Positions 6,466 through 14,896 of a stretch of 64,000 nt of DNA are shown piece after piece. The notes beneath the pieces were generated by a model. That model made no database searches and was not told where the DNA came from. It was given only the letters and a program-made list of their open reading frames with translations. Position 1 is the first letter of the stretch. Every line of letters begins with the position of its first letter. The position numbers and the translations under genes are program-made. The stretch lies in the NCBI RefSeq assembly GCF_027158485.1, contig NZ_JAMKYJ010000002.1; one strand, 5' to 3'. The DNA comes from Oxalobacter formigenes. Lineage in GTDB: Bacteria > Pseudomonadota > Gammaproteobacteria > Burkholderiales > Burkholderiaceae_D.

Positions 6466-8265
6466 GTGATCCCACAATCATTCATACAGGATTTGCTGAA
6501 CCGGGTTGATATCGTCGAGGTGGTCGGCAATCACGTTCAGCTGAAAAAGGCGGGTGCAAACCTTCTCGGTTTGTGCCCGTTTCATACTGAAAAATCGCCC
6601 AGTTTCACCGTCAGTCCCGTAAAACAGTTTTATCACTGTTTCGGTTGCGGGCGAAATGGTTCCGCCATCACTTTCCTGATGGAACATTCCGGTCTTTCCT
6701 TTGTCGAAGCAGTGGAAGAACTGGCAGGCAGTGTCGGCATGACGGTTCCTGAGGATGAAACGCGCATTCCTCCCGGAGAGCGGGCGAAAAAACAGGCCAA
6801 AACGCTGGCATTGACGGAAGTGATGACGCAGGCAAGCCGTTTTTACCGGCAACAGTTGAAAAAAGCGCCAGAGGCTATCGATTATCTGAAAAAGAGGGGA
6901 GTTACCGGGGAAATCGCCTTGCGTTTCGGCCTCGGTTATGCGCCCGAGGCAAGGGATAGCCTTAAAAACGGTTTTGAGGATTATCGGGCGAGTGAGCTTG
7001 AAGAAGCAGGTCTCGTCATCGAAAAGCAGGGTGATGAGGCGTTTCATACTTCGTCGAAACGATATGACCGTTTTCGGGACAGAATCATGTTCCCGATCAG
7101 AAACACGAGGGGGCAGGTAATCGGGTTCGGTGGCAGGATTCTTGAGAAAGGCGAGCCCAAGTACTTGAATTCACCGGAAACACCCTTATTTCAAAAGGGA
7201 AATGAATTATACGGTTTGTTCGAGGCACGGCAGGCGATCCGGGAATCGGGTTACGTTCTGGTTGTTGAAGGGTATATGGATGTCGTTGCACTGGCGCAGC
7301 TTGGATTCCCTCAGGCCGTCGCGACCCTGGGAACGGCCTGTACGCCGGTTCAGGTGCAAAAACTGATGCGGCAGACGGATAGTGTCATTTTTTCTTTTGA
7401 TGGGGATGCGGCAGGACGGGGTGCAGCGCGCAGGGCGCTTGAAGCCAGTTTGCCGCTGGTGTCGGATACGAAGGGGGTCGGTTTTCTGTTTTTGCCACCG
7501 GAACACGATCCGGACAGTTATGTCAGGGAATTCGGGCCTGAAGCCTTTGATGCACTCGTAAAAAAAGCGATGCCTTTATCGGAATTTTTGCTGGAAGAAA
7601 TCGTTGGCGACAACAACCTGAATACGCTGGAAGGAAGGGCGCGGGCGCAACATACGGCAAAATCCCTGTGCGCTTCCCTGACGCCTTCGGCATTGCGTTT
7701 GCAGATATTGAGACGGCTGGCACAGATTACGCAAACGCCGGATGGTGAACTGGAAACGTTTCTGGGATTTTCCAAACCGGTTGTTCAGACAAGACGCATT
7801 CAGGCGCGTGCGCCGCGTCCTCCGGTAGTGGGGCTTGAACGACAGGTTTTGAGGCTATTGATGATGTTTCCACGCTTTGGTGAGGAATTGAGTCCCGATG
7901 ATATCGATACCATAAAGGGATTTTCGCCAGATCAGGGCGAATTGTTGATGGCGATTTTGAATGCTTATGGTGTTATGGGTGAGCAGGCCAATCTGGCAGC
8001 GCTGGTCGAGCATTTGCGACTCGATGGAGTGGATTGCGAACAGCTGGTACAGGAAACGGTCGGACAGGAATTTGAGGCAGAGCCAGCCTTGCTGGAGTTG
8101 AAGGGGGCGGTGCGTCAGATAAAACTGCGCGTTTTGTCGTCTGAACTGGAAAAACTGTTTTCGTCCAGTTTGACGACGGAAGAAAAAAACCGCCGTTATT
8201 ACGAACTGAAGCAGCAGCAGGAGACTTTGCAGAAAGAAATGAATGCTGAAAATTTGCGGCAGTAA
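6466..8265 (+). CDS. dnaG: DNA primase
   Basis: The 599-residue primase synthesises RNA primers for chromosome replication. The N-terminal zinc finger has Cys37, His40, Cys58 and Cys61 (CPFHTEKSPSF and FYHCFGCG). The catalytic core has the TOPRIM motif VLVVEGYMDVVAL and the metal-binding FSFDGDAAGRGAARRAL. The C-terminal ~150 residues form the DnaB-helicase-binding domain. Length is normal. The start is GTG at 6466 (MIPQSFIQDLLNRVDIVEVV), with only a weak ribosome site. It lies between yqeY and rpoD in the conserved cluster. Confidence 0.97.
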   Translation: MIPQSFIQDLLNRVDIVEVVGNHVQLKKAGANLLGLCPFHTEKSPSFTVSPVKQFYHCFGCGRNGSAITFLMEHSGLSFVEAVEELAGSVGMTVPEDETRIPPGERAKKQAKTLALTEVMTQASRFYRQQLKKAPEAIDYLKKRGVTGEIALRFGLGYAPEARDSLKNGFEDYRASELEEAGLVIEKQGDEAFHTSSKRYDRFRDRIMFPIRNTRGQVIGFGGRILEKGEPKYLNSPETPLFQKGNELYGLFEARQAIRESGYVLVVEGYMDVVALAQLGFPQAVATLGTACTPVQVQKLMRQTDSVIFSFDGDAAGRGAARRALEASLPLVSDTKGVGFLFLPPEHDPDSYVREFGPEAFDALVKKAMPLSEFLLEEIVGDNNLNTLEGRARAQHTAKSLCASLTPSALRLQILRRLAQITQTPDGELETFLGFSKPVVQTRRIQARAPRPPVVGLERQVLRLLMMFPRFGEELSPDDIDTIKGFSPDQGELLMAILNAYGVMGEQANLAALVEHLRLDGVDCEQLVQETVGQEFEAEPALLELKGAVRQIKLRVLSSELEKLFSSSLTTEEKNRRYYELKQQQETLQKEMNAENLRQ

Positions 8266-8308
8266 ATCTTTTTGAGCGGAAATTAAGCAAAAAAAGAAAT
8301 GTAAAAAG

Positions 8309-8317
8309 TGTTATAAT
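8309..8317 (+). promoter_or_regulatory. Extended -10 promoter in front of rpoD
   Basis: TG-T-TATAAT is an exact extended -10 element, 44 bases after the dnaG stop. No good -35 lies at 17 bases, as expected for extended -10 promoters. A transcript from here would carry a ~115-base leader before rpoD, allowing rpoD expression independent of dnaG. Confidence 0.55.
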
Positions 8318-8438
8318 ATAAGACTTTACATACGAGATGGGTGTGCGCATTATTGGTTCAAGACGCACTCACGGTATCGTCTGACAATACGCCGGTTTTT
8401 GCCGGCATGAATGGATTCTCGAGCGGACAACGGACGAC

Positions 8439-10898
8439 ATGAATAAATCAGATAAATCCCTACCAGTAACTGATGAAACCAACAATACGACTGTCGTGGT
8501 AAAAAAACGCGGTCGCAAGAAGCTGGATGAAAGTGCTGTGGCGGCGCAGGAATTGCCGGTTACGCCTGAAAATGCTGTTTCTGCCAAACGGGGCAGAAAA
8601 AAAGCGATGCCTGAGGAAAACCTGGCATCTGAAGTTTCATCCGATATCCCTGAAGTCAAAGTCAAAAGTACACGCGGAAGAAAACCGAAAAATGCGGTTT
8701 TGGCCGAGCCTGAAGTCGTGCTTTCCGAAAATAGTAACGTATCCAGCACAGTCGTAACGACGGATGCCGCCAAACTGGCAGCAATCGATACGTCCGGTTA
8801 CGTGCTGCCCAGCGTCAAGGTTCCGGGAAGAAGAGGCCGCAAGCCCAAGGATTTTCAGCCGGAAAATGAGGAAGTTGCCGCACTGAATGCGGTTGAACGT
8901 GCTGAAATGAAGGCCGTTGACAAGGCGCGCGCCAAGGATCGCAAGGCCAAGGAAAAGGCATTGTTGAAAGATGCCCTCTCGGGTGATTCCGAAGCGTCGA
9001 TGGAAGAACTGGAACGCCGTCGTGAACGCCTGATGATCCTGATCAAGCTGGGCAAGGAACGTTCTTTCCTGACTTACGCCGAAATCAACGATCATCTGCC
9101 GGATAACGTCATTGATCCGGATGCGATTGAAGGTATTATCAGTACCTTTAACGACATGGGCATTTCGGTCTACGAACAGGCTCCCGACGCGGAAGAACTG
9201 TTGTTGACCGACAATGTCGTGACAGTCACCAGCGATGAAGAAGCTGAAGCGGCTGCCGAGGCTGCCCTGTCGACTGTGGATTCCGACTTCGGCCGGACGA
9301 CCGACCCTGTCCGCATGTATATGCGTGAAATGGGTTCTGTTGAACTGTTGACCCGTGAAGGCGAAATCGAAATTGCAAAACGGATTGAAGAAGGCCTGAG
9401 AGATATGATCTCGGCGATCTCTTCCTGTCCGACAACTATTCTGGAAATCATCGATCAGGCGGAAAAAATCCGTGCCGATGAAGTGAAAATCGATGAAGTG
9501 GTCGATGGGCTGGCTGATGATGAAGAAGGCTCGGAAAACGCGGCCCTGAATGCTTCTGCCAGTGATTCTGATGAAGATTCCGATGAGGAAGATTCCGATG
9601 AAGAGGATTCCGACGACGAAGAAGATGACGAAGAGTCCGGTTCTGCCGGTGGTGCCGCTGCCGGTTTCTCCGCCGAACAGCTCGAAAAACTGAAAGATGA
9701 GGCATTGGGCAAGTTTGCCGTCATTGGTGCGCACTTCAAGGAAATGCAGCAATCCTTTGAAAAAGACGGTTACAATTCGCCGGCTTATCTTCAGGCACAC
9801 GAAAGCATTTCCGCAGAGCTTTTGACCATGCGCTTTACCGCACGTTTCATTGAAAAGCTGTGCGATACCTTGCGTGCGCAGATGGACGAAGTTCGCCAGA
9901 TCGAACGTGAAATACTGAATGTCGTCGTCAATAAATGCGGGGTGCCGCGTGCCCACTTCATCAAGACATTCCCTGGCAATGAAACGGATCTGACCTGGAT
10001 CGACGAGGAAGTCGAAGCCGACCATCCCTATAGTGCCATCCTCGAACGTAACGTTCCGATGGTCAAGGAATTGCAGCAGAAACTGGTCGATATCCAGAAC
10101 CGTATCGGTATGCCTCTGGCTGACCTGCGTGAAATCAACCGCAAGATGGTTGCCGGTGAAATGCGTGCCCGCAAGGCCAAAAAAGAAATGACGGAAGCCA
10201 ATTTGCGTCTGGTCATTTCGATTGCCAAGAAATACACCAACCGTGGTTTGCAGTTCCTGGATCTGATTCAGGAAGGCAATATCGGCTTGATGAAGGCCGT
10301 CGACAAATTCGAATATCGCCGTGGTTACAAATTCTCGACCTATGCGACATGGTGGATTCGTCAGGCGATTACGCGTTCGATTGCCGATCAGGCCAGAACC
10401 ATCCGTATTCCGGTTCACATGATCGAAACGATCAACAAGATGAACCGTATTTCGCGCCAGATCCTGCAGGAAACCGGTGCTGAACCGGATCCGGCGACAC
10501 TGGCCGTCAAGATGGAAATGCCTGAAGACAAGATCCGCAAGATCATGAAAATCGCAAAAGAACCGATTTCAATGGAAACGCCGATCGGGGATGATGACGA
10601 TTCGCATCTGGGCGATTTTATCGAAGACAACAATACGCTGGCTCCGTCTGATGCCGCCTTGCACGCATCGATGCGCAATGTCGTCAAGGACGTTCTGGAT
10701 TCCCTGACGCCACGGGAAGCCAAGGTCTTGAGAATGCGTTTCGGTGTTGAAATGTCAACTGACCACACTCTGGAAGAAGTCGGCAAGCAGTTTGATGTGA
10801 CACGTGAACGTATTCGCCAGATTGAAGCGAAGGCCTTGAGAAAATTGCGTCATCCGTCGCGTTCGGATAAACTTAAGAGTTTCCTGGAAAGCAATTGA
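8439..10898 (+). CDS. rpoD: RNA polymerase primary sigma factor (sigma-70) with long N-terminal extension
   Basis: The 819-residue primary sigma factor directs RNA polymerase to housekeeping promoters. It is much longer than the E. coli protein (613). The first ~180 residues form a basic extension with repeated AT-hook-like cores: KKRGRKK, AKRGRKK, TRGRKPK and RRGRKPK. Region 1.1 follows (~190-255), then region 1.2 (DPVRMYMREMGSVELL), a non-conserved region with an acidic Asp/Glu/Ser tract at ~365-405, region 2 (NLRLVISIAKKYTNRG to TYATWWIRQAITRSIADQ), region 3, and region 4 ending with the HTH VTRERIRQIEAKALRKLRHP. It is the last gene of the rpsU cluster and has its own probable promoter. 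A tRNA gene follows 18 bases later. Confidence 0.97.
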   Translation: MNKSDKSLPVTDETNNTTVVVKKRGRKKLDESAVAAQELPVTPENAVSAKRGRKKAMPEENLASEVSSDIPEVKVKSTRGRKPKNAVLAEPEVVLSENSNVSSTVVTTDAAKLAAIDTSGYVLPSVKVPGRRGRKPKDFQPENEEVAALNAVERAEMKAVDKARAKDRKAKEKALLKDALSGDSEASMEELERRRERLMILIKLGKERSFLTYAEINDHLPDNVIDPDAIEGIISTFNDMGISVYEQAPDAEELLLTDNVVTVTSDEEAEAAAEAALSTVDSDFGRTTDPVRMYMREMGSVELLTREGEIEIAKRIEEGLRDMISAISSCPTTILEIIDQAEKIRADEVKIDEVVDGLADDEEGSENAALNASASDSDEDSDEEDSDEEDSDDEEDDEESGSAGGAAAGFSAEQLEKLKDEALGKFAVIGAHFKEMQQSFEKDGYNSPAYLQAHESISAELLTMRFTARFIEKLCDTLRAQMDEVRQIEREILNVVVNKCGVPRAHFIKTFPGNETDLTWIDEEVEADHPYSAILERNVPMVKELQQKLVDIQNRIGMPLADLREINRKMVAGEMRARKAKKEMTEANLRLVISIAKKYTNRGLQFLDLIQEGNIGLMKAVDKFEYRRGYKFSTYATWWIRQAITRSIADQARTIRIPVHMIETINKMNRISRQILQETGAEPDPATLAVKMEMPEDKIRKIMKIAKEPISMETPIGDDDDSHLGDFIEDNNTLAPSDAALHASMRNVVKDVLDSLTPREAKVLRMRFGVEMSTDHTLEEVGKQFDVTRERIRQIEAKALRKLRHPSRSDKLKSFLESN

Positions 10899-10916
10899 TA
10901 ATTGCCATTTTCAGAA

Positions 10917-10993
10917 GGGCCTATAGCTCAGTTGGTTAGAGCAGAGGACTCATAATCCTTTGGTCCCAGGTTCAAGTCCTGGTGGGCCCACCA
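10917..10993 (+). tRNA. tRNA with CAU anticodon, probably tRNA-Ile2, elongator Met possible
   Basis: The 77-base cloverleaf has acceptor arms GGGCCTA and TGGGCCC, a D-arm GCTC..GAGC, an anticodon loop CTCATAA with CAT at 10951-10953, a T-arm CCAGG-TTCAAGT-CCTGG, discriminator A, and an encoded CCA. It is not the initiator: the acceptor begins with a G-C pair. The overall sequence resembles tRNA-Ile2 genes, whose CAU is converted to lysidine-AU by TilS and reads AUA. Distinguishing it from elongator tRNA-Met needs a model score. Confidence 0.93.
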
Positions 10994-11001
10994 ATAAAAT
11001 C

Positions 11002-11036
11002 AAAGAGTTACGTGAAAACGTAACTCTTTTTTTGTC
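11002..11036 (+). terminator. Rho-independent terminator after rpoD and the tRNA
   Basis: A 12-bp perfect stem (AAAGAGTTACGT / ACGTAACTCTTT) with a GAAA tetraloop is followed by seven or more T residues. It begins 8 bases after the tRNA CCA end. Confidence 0.93.
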
Positions 11037-11039
11037 TGA

Positions 11040-11549
11040 TTTTTCAGATTATATTAAACAGTGTCTAATATTGCTTAATCTTCAGGCGGTCTTGAAATTG
11101 CAATTTTATGCGGTTTAAATGTTCTTTCATATTAGGTGGCCTGTCGTGTCGATTCTTTGAAGGTGGATGGAAACTGAAGTATTTCATGTGATATTTTATT
11201 AAATTGTCACTACGTTAGTTCCTTGATGAACATTCATGAAAGTTTAAGGATTCGATGGAAAATCCAGTTGTTTCAATAATATTTTTCATCCGGGTGGGGG
11301 CAATCAAAAAGACCAGCTTTCAATTTCTTGTTATAAAAACTTTTTATGGGCTTATGTATGTTTTGCGCGTTTTCTCAAGATGGATTTTTTATTCTTTTCT
11401 ATAGTTAAAAAAGGAAAATAGTCTGAAAAATAAATCAAATGTGTCATATGCAGAAAAGTAACAAAATGTCAAAACTTCAAAAGATGACGAATTTTGGTTA
11501 TATTCTCTCTAAAGACATATATTGATGAGCATGGAAGAGGAGCAGGCCT
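11040..11549. other. AT-rich intergenic stretch without a recognisable gene
   Basis: About 500 AT-rich bases between the tRNA terminator and the small membrane protein. I found no ORF with a ribosome site, no inverted repeat with a T-tract, and no repeat. TATATT at about 11499 could be a -10 for the gene that follows, but no convincing -35 accompanies it. Confidence 0.5.
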
Positions 11550-11876
11550 ATGACTACGATTGTTATTTTCGTTATTGCGGGACTTATTTTTGCATGGGGC
11601 TGGTATCGTATTTACCGGCACAATATCCAGAAAGGAACGCGCCCCCTGATCGCTCATATGCTGGGTTTTTTACTGGGAATTTTCCCGGCCCAGTTTTTCA
11701 TTTATGCCAGTTTCGCCAGTTACCCTCCGCCTGAACTTGAACCGCCATCCACAATGACGGTGTGGTCCTTGTGGATCATTTTCATTGTGACCGTGCTTGC
11801 GCTGATTTATATAACGACGCGCCCGATTGTCCTCGGTCCGCGGGAAGAATTGCCGATCAAGGGAAAGAAAAGCTGA
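11550..11876 (+). CDS. Small integral membrane protein, 108 residues, unknown function
   Basis: The ATG at 11550 is preceded by GAGGAGCAGG, a good ribosome site. Three hydrophobic segments are visible: residues 3-19 (IVIFVIAGLIFAWGWY), about 34-54 (IAHMLGFLLGIFPAQFFIYA) and about 72-89 (LWIIFIVTVLALIYITT). A proline-rich loop (YPPPELEPPS) lies between the second and third, and a basic tail ends KGKKS. This is an inner-membrane protein. I do not recognise the family. It is flanked by a long non-coding region upstream and a convergent hydrolase gene downstream. Confidence 0.75.
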   Translation: MTTIVIFVIAGLIFAWGWYRIYRHNIQKGTRPLIAHMLGFLLGIFPAQFFIYASFASYPPPELEPPSTMTVWSLWIIFIVTVLALIYITTRPIVLGPREELPIKGKKS

Positions 11877-11896
11877 TTTGTTCATACAGGGGTGGT

Positions 11897-12406
11897 TCAG
11901 CAACTCCTGTTTTCCATTCTGTCCAGAAATGATTTCAGATAATCCCCGACCTGATCCAGACGGTTTTTCAGGCGGTGTTCGTCATCGAGCAAGTGAAGTG
12001 TGCATTTATGCTCGCGACTGAACCGGATGACGTTTTCAACAGGAATCAGGCTGTCTTTCCAGCCGTGAACGATTTCAATGGCATTACCAATGCATCCCAG
12101 ACGATGTGGAGGGTAATCCGGCATATCGATGGCCGGAGCCAGCAGAAACAATCCCCTGACGGGAATGGCGGCGCTGGCGGTCATGGCGACCCATCCACCC
12201 ATGCTGGAGCCGACAAAATAACTGGCCGGCCGTTTTTTGCAGGAGTCTGTCAACATCCTGACGCGCACAGCCGGATCGAACGTCGCTGAATAGTCGAGGC
12301 TTTCCACGTCAAAACCCATTTGTCTGGCGATATCGGCCAGATACCTGATTTTGGTACCCCAGGGGCCGCTTTCCTTGCCGTGTACGAAGTGGATAAGTGG
12401 TTTCAT
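11897..12406 (-). CDS. Small alpha/beta-hydrolase (YqiA/RBBP9-like)
   Basis: A 169-residue compact alpha/beta-hydrolase. The N-terminus has the oxyanion-type HGKESGPWGTK segment, and the nucleophile elbow GSSMGGW places the catalytic serine near residue 69. An acid residue is likely in HGWKDSLIP near 120, and the catalytic histidine is likely in DDEHRLKN near residue 147. There is no signal peptide, so it is cytoplasmic. Its size and layout resemble the YqiA/UPF0227 and RBBP9 esterase group. The substrate is unknown. It ends 21 bases from the convergent membrane protein gene. Confidence 0.8.
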   Translation of the reverse strand: MKPLIHFVHGKESGPWGTKIRYLADIARQMGFDVESLDYSATFDPAVRVRMLTDSCKKRPASYFVGSSMGGWVAMTASAAIPVRGLFLLAPAIDMPDYPPHRLGCIGNAIEIVHGWKDSLIPVENVIRFSREHKCTLHLLDDEHRLKNRLDQVGDYLKSFLDRMENRSC

Positions 12407-12746
12407 ATAGTCTAAAAAGATAAATTGGCCTGTTTACCCGGATTTTACTTTATAAAAGGAGTCAGGTTGATATTGAATATGTATAGGTCTGCTTCCTGAA
12501 GTCGATCCGGTTTTGATCGGGCGCGGGTGATCTTTTGTATGACAATTTGCCGTTTTTTTCTTGCCAGAATAAAGAAAAACAAACAGACCCATTAAAATCA
12601 TCAATATAAATACCGTCAATTTGATCGAAAATAAAGTGTGAAATTGTCCTGATCCATTTGAATCAGTGAAGGCGAACAGGAATGGAAAATGGGCCGATCA
12701 ATTTTAAAAAGGAATATTCACTCTGAAGGTCTGAAAGGAGAATTCG
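12407..12746. other. Intergenic stretch with a doubtful minus-strand mini-ORF
   Basis: A 61-codon minus-strand frame (12619 to 12434) opens with TTG and would give a hydrophobic N-terminus (VFILMILMGLFVFLY) and a polar tail. It has no ribosome site, so I do not call it a gene, though a small membrane protein cannot be excluded. The last 40 bases are the leader of the oxidoreductase, with GGAG before its ATG. Confidence 0.35.
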
Positions 12747-13844
12747 ATGGATCTGAAATTACTGACGCCACTGAAAGTGGGTGAAACAAAACTGGCGAAC
12801 CGGGTCGTAATGGCTCCTTTGACGCGCTGCCGGACAGCCGAACCGGATAATGTTCCGACTGAATTGAACGCAGAATATTATGCACAGCGTGCCACGGCAG
12901 GCCTGATCATTTCAGAAGCAACCCAGATATCACGGTCGGGTCAGGGTTACGCGGGTTCAGCAGGGATTTATACCGATGCGCAAGAGGCCGGATGGAAAAA
13001 AGTTGTGGATGCCGTGCATGCGAAAGGAGGAAAAATGTCGGCACAGTTATGGCATGTGGGGCGCATGTCCCACTCCTATTTCCAGCCCGACGGCAAAGCG
13101 CCTGTCGCTCCATCGGCAATCGCTGCCGAAGGCGCCAAGTGCAACATCATTGTAGATGGTCAGCACAAGTTTGTGCCTTGTGATACTCCCAGGGAACTGA
13201 GTGTCGGGGAAATAGGCCAGATTGTCGACCAGTACAGAAATTCGGCGGCCAGAGCTGTCAGGGCAGGATTCGATTTTGTCGAAGAACATGCCGCAAACGG
13301 CTATTTGCTACAGCAGTTTCAGGCGACCAATACCAACAAGCGTACCGACAGGTACGGTGGCTCGCTCGTCAATCGTGCACGGTTGACTCTGGAGGTCCTG
13401 GACGCGATGCTGGAAGTCGTTGACAGGGAAAAACTGGGTGTCCGGATTTCACCGTATTTCAATATCAATGGCATTGCCGATGCCGAGCCTGAACAAATGG
13501 CATTGTATCTAGCCGACGAGTTCCACAAGCGGGGAATTGCCTATCTCAGTATTGCCGAGCCGAGCTGGGTGGGGGGGATTGAATTGACTGACACATTCAA
13601 ACGAAAAATAAGGGAAACTTTTTCCGGAACGCTAATTTATGCAGGTGAATATACTCCCGAGAAGGCGGAAGCAGCCATACAGAGTGGTTTGGCAGACGCA
13701 ATTGCGTTCGGGCGACTTTTTATTGCAAATCCTGATCTTGTCGAAAGGATTCGGCAGAATGGCCCATATAACGTGCCGGACAGGGCCACTTTTTATACTG
13801 AGGGATCAAGGGGTTACACGGATTATCCTTTTTTGAATGTCTAA
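12747..13844 (+). CDS. Old Yellow Enzyme family NADH:flavin oxidoreductase / alkene reductase
   Basis: A 365-residue FMN-dependent TIM-barrel enzyme of the NemA/OYE group, which reduces activated C=C bonds, nitrate esters or N-ethylmaleimide-type electrophiles with NAD(P)H. Visible are the N-terminal LANRVVMAPLTRCRT, the QLWHVGRMSH motif, EEHAANGYLLQQF (the family reads IHGANGYL here), NKRTDRYGGSLVNRARL, and the C-terminal phosphate-binding AFGRLFIANPDLVERI. GGAG lies 7 bases before the ATG. It appears monocistronic, with the secreted-peptide array beginning about 180 bases downstream. The physiological substrate is unknown; electrophile detoxification is the usual inference. Confidence 0.92.
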   Translation: MDLKLLTPLKVGETKLANRVVMAPLTRCRTAEPDNVPTELNAEYYAQRATAGLIISEATQISRSGQGYAGSAGIYTDAQEAGWKKVVDAVHAKGGKMSAQLWHVGRMSHSYFQPDGKAPVAPSAIAAEGAKCNIIVDGQHKFVPCDTPRELSVGEIGQIVDQYRNSAARAVRAGFDFVEEHAANGYLLQQFQATNTNKRTDRYGGSLVNRARLTLEVLDAMLEVVDREKLGVRISPYFNINGIADAEPEQMALYLADEFHKRGIAYLSIAEPSWVGGIELTDTFKRKIRETFSGTLIYAGEYTPEKAEAAIQSGLADAIAFGRLFIANPDLVERIRQNGPYNVPDRATFYTEGSRGYTDYPFLNV

Positions 13845-13902
13845 ATCAGGATAGCGACAGAAGAACGCTTTTAAGCGAAAATGAATGTGTAATAAAAGAC
13901 GA

Positions 13903-13918
13903 TTGTTACAATTGTTAC
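13903..13918 (+). promoter_or_regulatory. Direct-repeat element TTGTTACAATTGTTAC, copy 1
   Basis: Two TTGTTAC half-sites at a 9-base period lie 105 bases before the first peptide gene of the array. A near-identical element occurs at the same relative place before the second peptide gene (14374-14389). The flanks also match (AATAAAAGA upstream, a T-rich run downstream). It could be a regulator binding site or part of a shared promoter; no known regulator is assigned. Confidence 0.45.
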
Positions 13919-13971
13919 ATCTTTCATCGTAAAAAAAGTCAACCGGATGGCTAATGGGTTCGTTAAAAGAC

Positions 13972-13997
13972 GTGATCCAGTCGGATTGCATTTTTTT
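13972..13997 (+). promoter_or_regulatory. Conserved leader hairpin plus T-run, copy 1
   Basis: GTGATCC-AGTC-GGATTGC forms a 7-bp stem with G-U pairs, followed by eight T residues. It lies 33 bases before the first peptide ATG. The same hairpin, with altered but still pairing bases, precedes both other members of the array. It resembles a small attenuator. Confidence 0.55.
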
Positions 13998-14022
13998 TAA
14001 TAAGAAATAAAGGAACTTAAAT

Positions 14023-14118
14023 ATGAAGAAAGTCATTGCTATTCTGATCTCCGGTTTGTTCGCTTCTGCCGCTTTCGCAGCTGCTCCTGCTGCTGAAAAA
14101 GCACCAGCCAGGAAATAA
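14023..14118 (+). CDS. Secreted alanine-rich peptide, array member 1 (31 residues)
   Basis: The ORF follows a ribosome site (AAAGGAACTTAAAT). It encodes MKKVIAILISGLFASAAFA, a typical Sec signal peptide, then only AAPAAEKAPARK. The signal peptide is nearly identical to that of the third array member (14953-15195), and the mature part matches the start of that protein's repeat region. It may be a shortened paralogue or a real micro-peptide. It has its own conserved leader and its own terminator. The product would be a 12-residue periplasmic peptide. Function unknown. Confidence 0.6.
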   Translation: MKKVIAILISGLFASAAFAAAPAAEKAPARK

Positions 14119-14132
14119 TTTTTTGGCATGAC

Positions 14133-14163
14133 AAAAAAGCGGGACGAAAGTCCCGCTTTTTTT
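14133..14163 (+). terminator. Terminator after array member 1
   Basis: A 12-bp or longer stem (AAAAAGCGGGAC / GTCCCGCTTTTT) with a GAAA tetraloop and a T-tail, starting 15 bases after the stop codon. Confidence 0.92.
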
Positions 14164-14373
14164 ATTAAAAATCCGGTCTGGAACAGGAAAAGGTAGATGA
14201 AATTTTCAAGGAGAAAATTTTCACAATTGCTGGAAGAAATATTTTGATCCTGATTTCAAAAGACTTTTTTGCCGATTGCTGTCCTCGGATTACAAAGGGC
14301 TGAATTCAGGAGGAAGTCGGGATAAATGAAGAAAAGGGATTTTAAAAGAAGTTAAAAGTTGAATAAAAGAAAT

Positions 14374-14389
14374 TTGTTACAAATGTTAC
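14374..14389 (+). promoter_or_regulatory. Direct-repeat element TTGTTACAAATGTTAC, copy 2
   Basis: Differs by one base from the element at 13903-13918 and sits 104 bases before array member 2, against 105 for copy 1. No copy was found before member 3. Confidence 0.45.
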
Positions 14390-14442
14390 TTTTTTTTCGG
14401 GAAAACCGGTCATCTGATGAAGCGCTTGACCCGTTAAAGGGC

Positions 14443-14460
14443 GTGATCCGTTCGGATCAT
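14443..14460 (+). promoter_or_regulatory. Conserved leader hairpin, copy 2
   Basis: GTGATCC-GTTC-GGATCAT pairs over 7 bp (one G-U). The surrounding GTTAAAGGGC matches GTTAAAAGAC in copy 1. The downstream run is T-rich (ATATTTTATTT) rather than a pure T-tract. It lies 32 bases before the second peptide ATG. Confidence 0.55.
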
Positions 14461-14492
14461 ATTTTATTTAACAATAAAACAGGAATTAATAT

Positions 14493-14699
14493 ATGAAAAA
14501 AATCATCGCTTTTCTGATTTCCGCCTTGTTCGTCTCTGCCGCATTTGCCGATGTTCCCGTTGTAGAAAAATCGATTGCGACAGGATCTGAAAGCCTCGTC
14601 AATGCACAAGGCTTAAACAATAATGCAGATGAGGAAACGCCAGCTGCCGAGGCACCAGATGCAGCAGATGCTTCAGGAGCACAAGATGCCGACGATTGA
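14493..14699 (+). CDS. Secreted acidic alanine-rich protein, array member 2 (68 residues)
   Basis: The ATG follows CAGGAATTAATAT. The signal peptide MKKIIAFLISALFVSAAFA is clearly paralogous to the other two members. The mature part (49 residues) is acidic instead of basic: DVPVVEKS, then a polar segment, then EETPAAEAPDAADASGAQDADD. So the family keeps the export signal and leader while the exported part has diverged strongly in charge. The isoelectric contrast with the lysine-rich third member is notable. Function unknown; the product should be periplasmic. Confidence 0.7.
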   Translation: MKKIIAFLISALFVSAAFADVPVVEKSIATGSESLVNAQGLNNNADEETPAAEAPDAADASGAQDADD

Positions 14700-14716
14700 A
14701 TTTTTCAACGTACGCG

Positions 14717-14746
14717 AAAAAGCGGGACATCTGTCCCGCTTTTTTA
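14717..14746 (+). terminator. Terminator after array member 2
   Basis: Stem AAAAAGCGGGAC / GTCCCGCTTTTT with loop ATCT and a T-tail. The stem sequence is the same as in the terminator after member 1, showing that the whole cassette was duplicated. Confidence 0.92.
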
Positions 14747-14896
14747 TTTCGGGCAGTTTCAACGCAGGACTAAACATTTTGTGAGTCATCTTTATTGAAG
14801 TGGAAATGAAATAAGCCTTTTTCGATGGATGAAAAATATTTTAAAAAATTTTTGAAAAAAGTGTCAACCGACCTGAAAACTGGCGCGTTAATGATC

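Noticed and set aside
8637..10418. 593-codon open frame on the minus strand opposite rpoD
   Set aside because: It is the mirror of a strongly biased coding sequence. RpoD on the plus strand is fully convincing, and the antisense product is low-complexity with no motif or ribosome site.
12434..12619. 61-codon minus-strand frame with a hydrophobic start
   Set aside because: It opens with TTG and has no ribosome site. A small membrane protein remains possible but unsupported.
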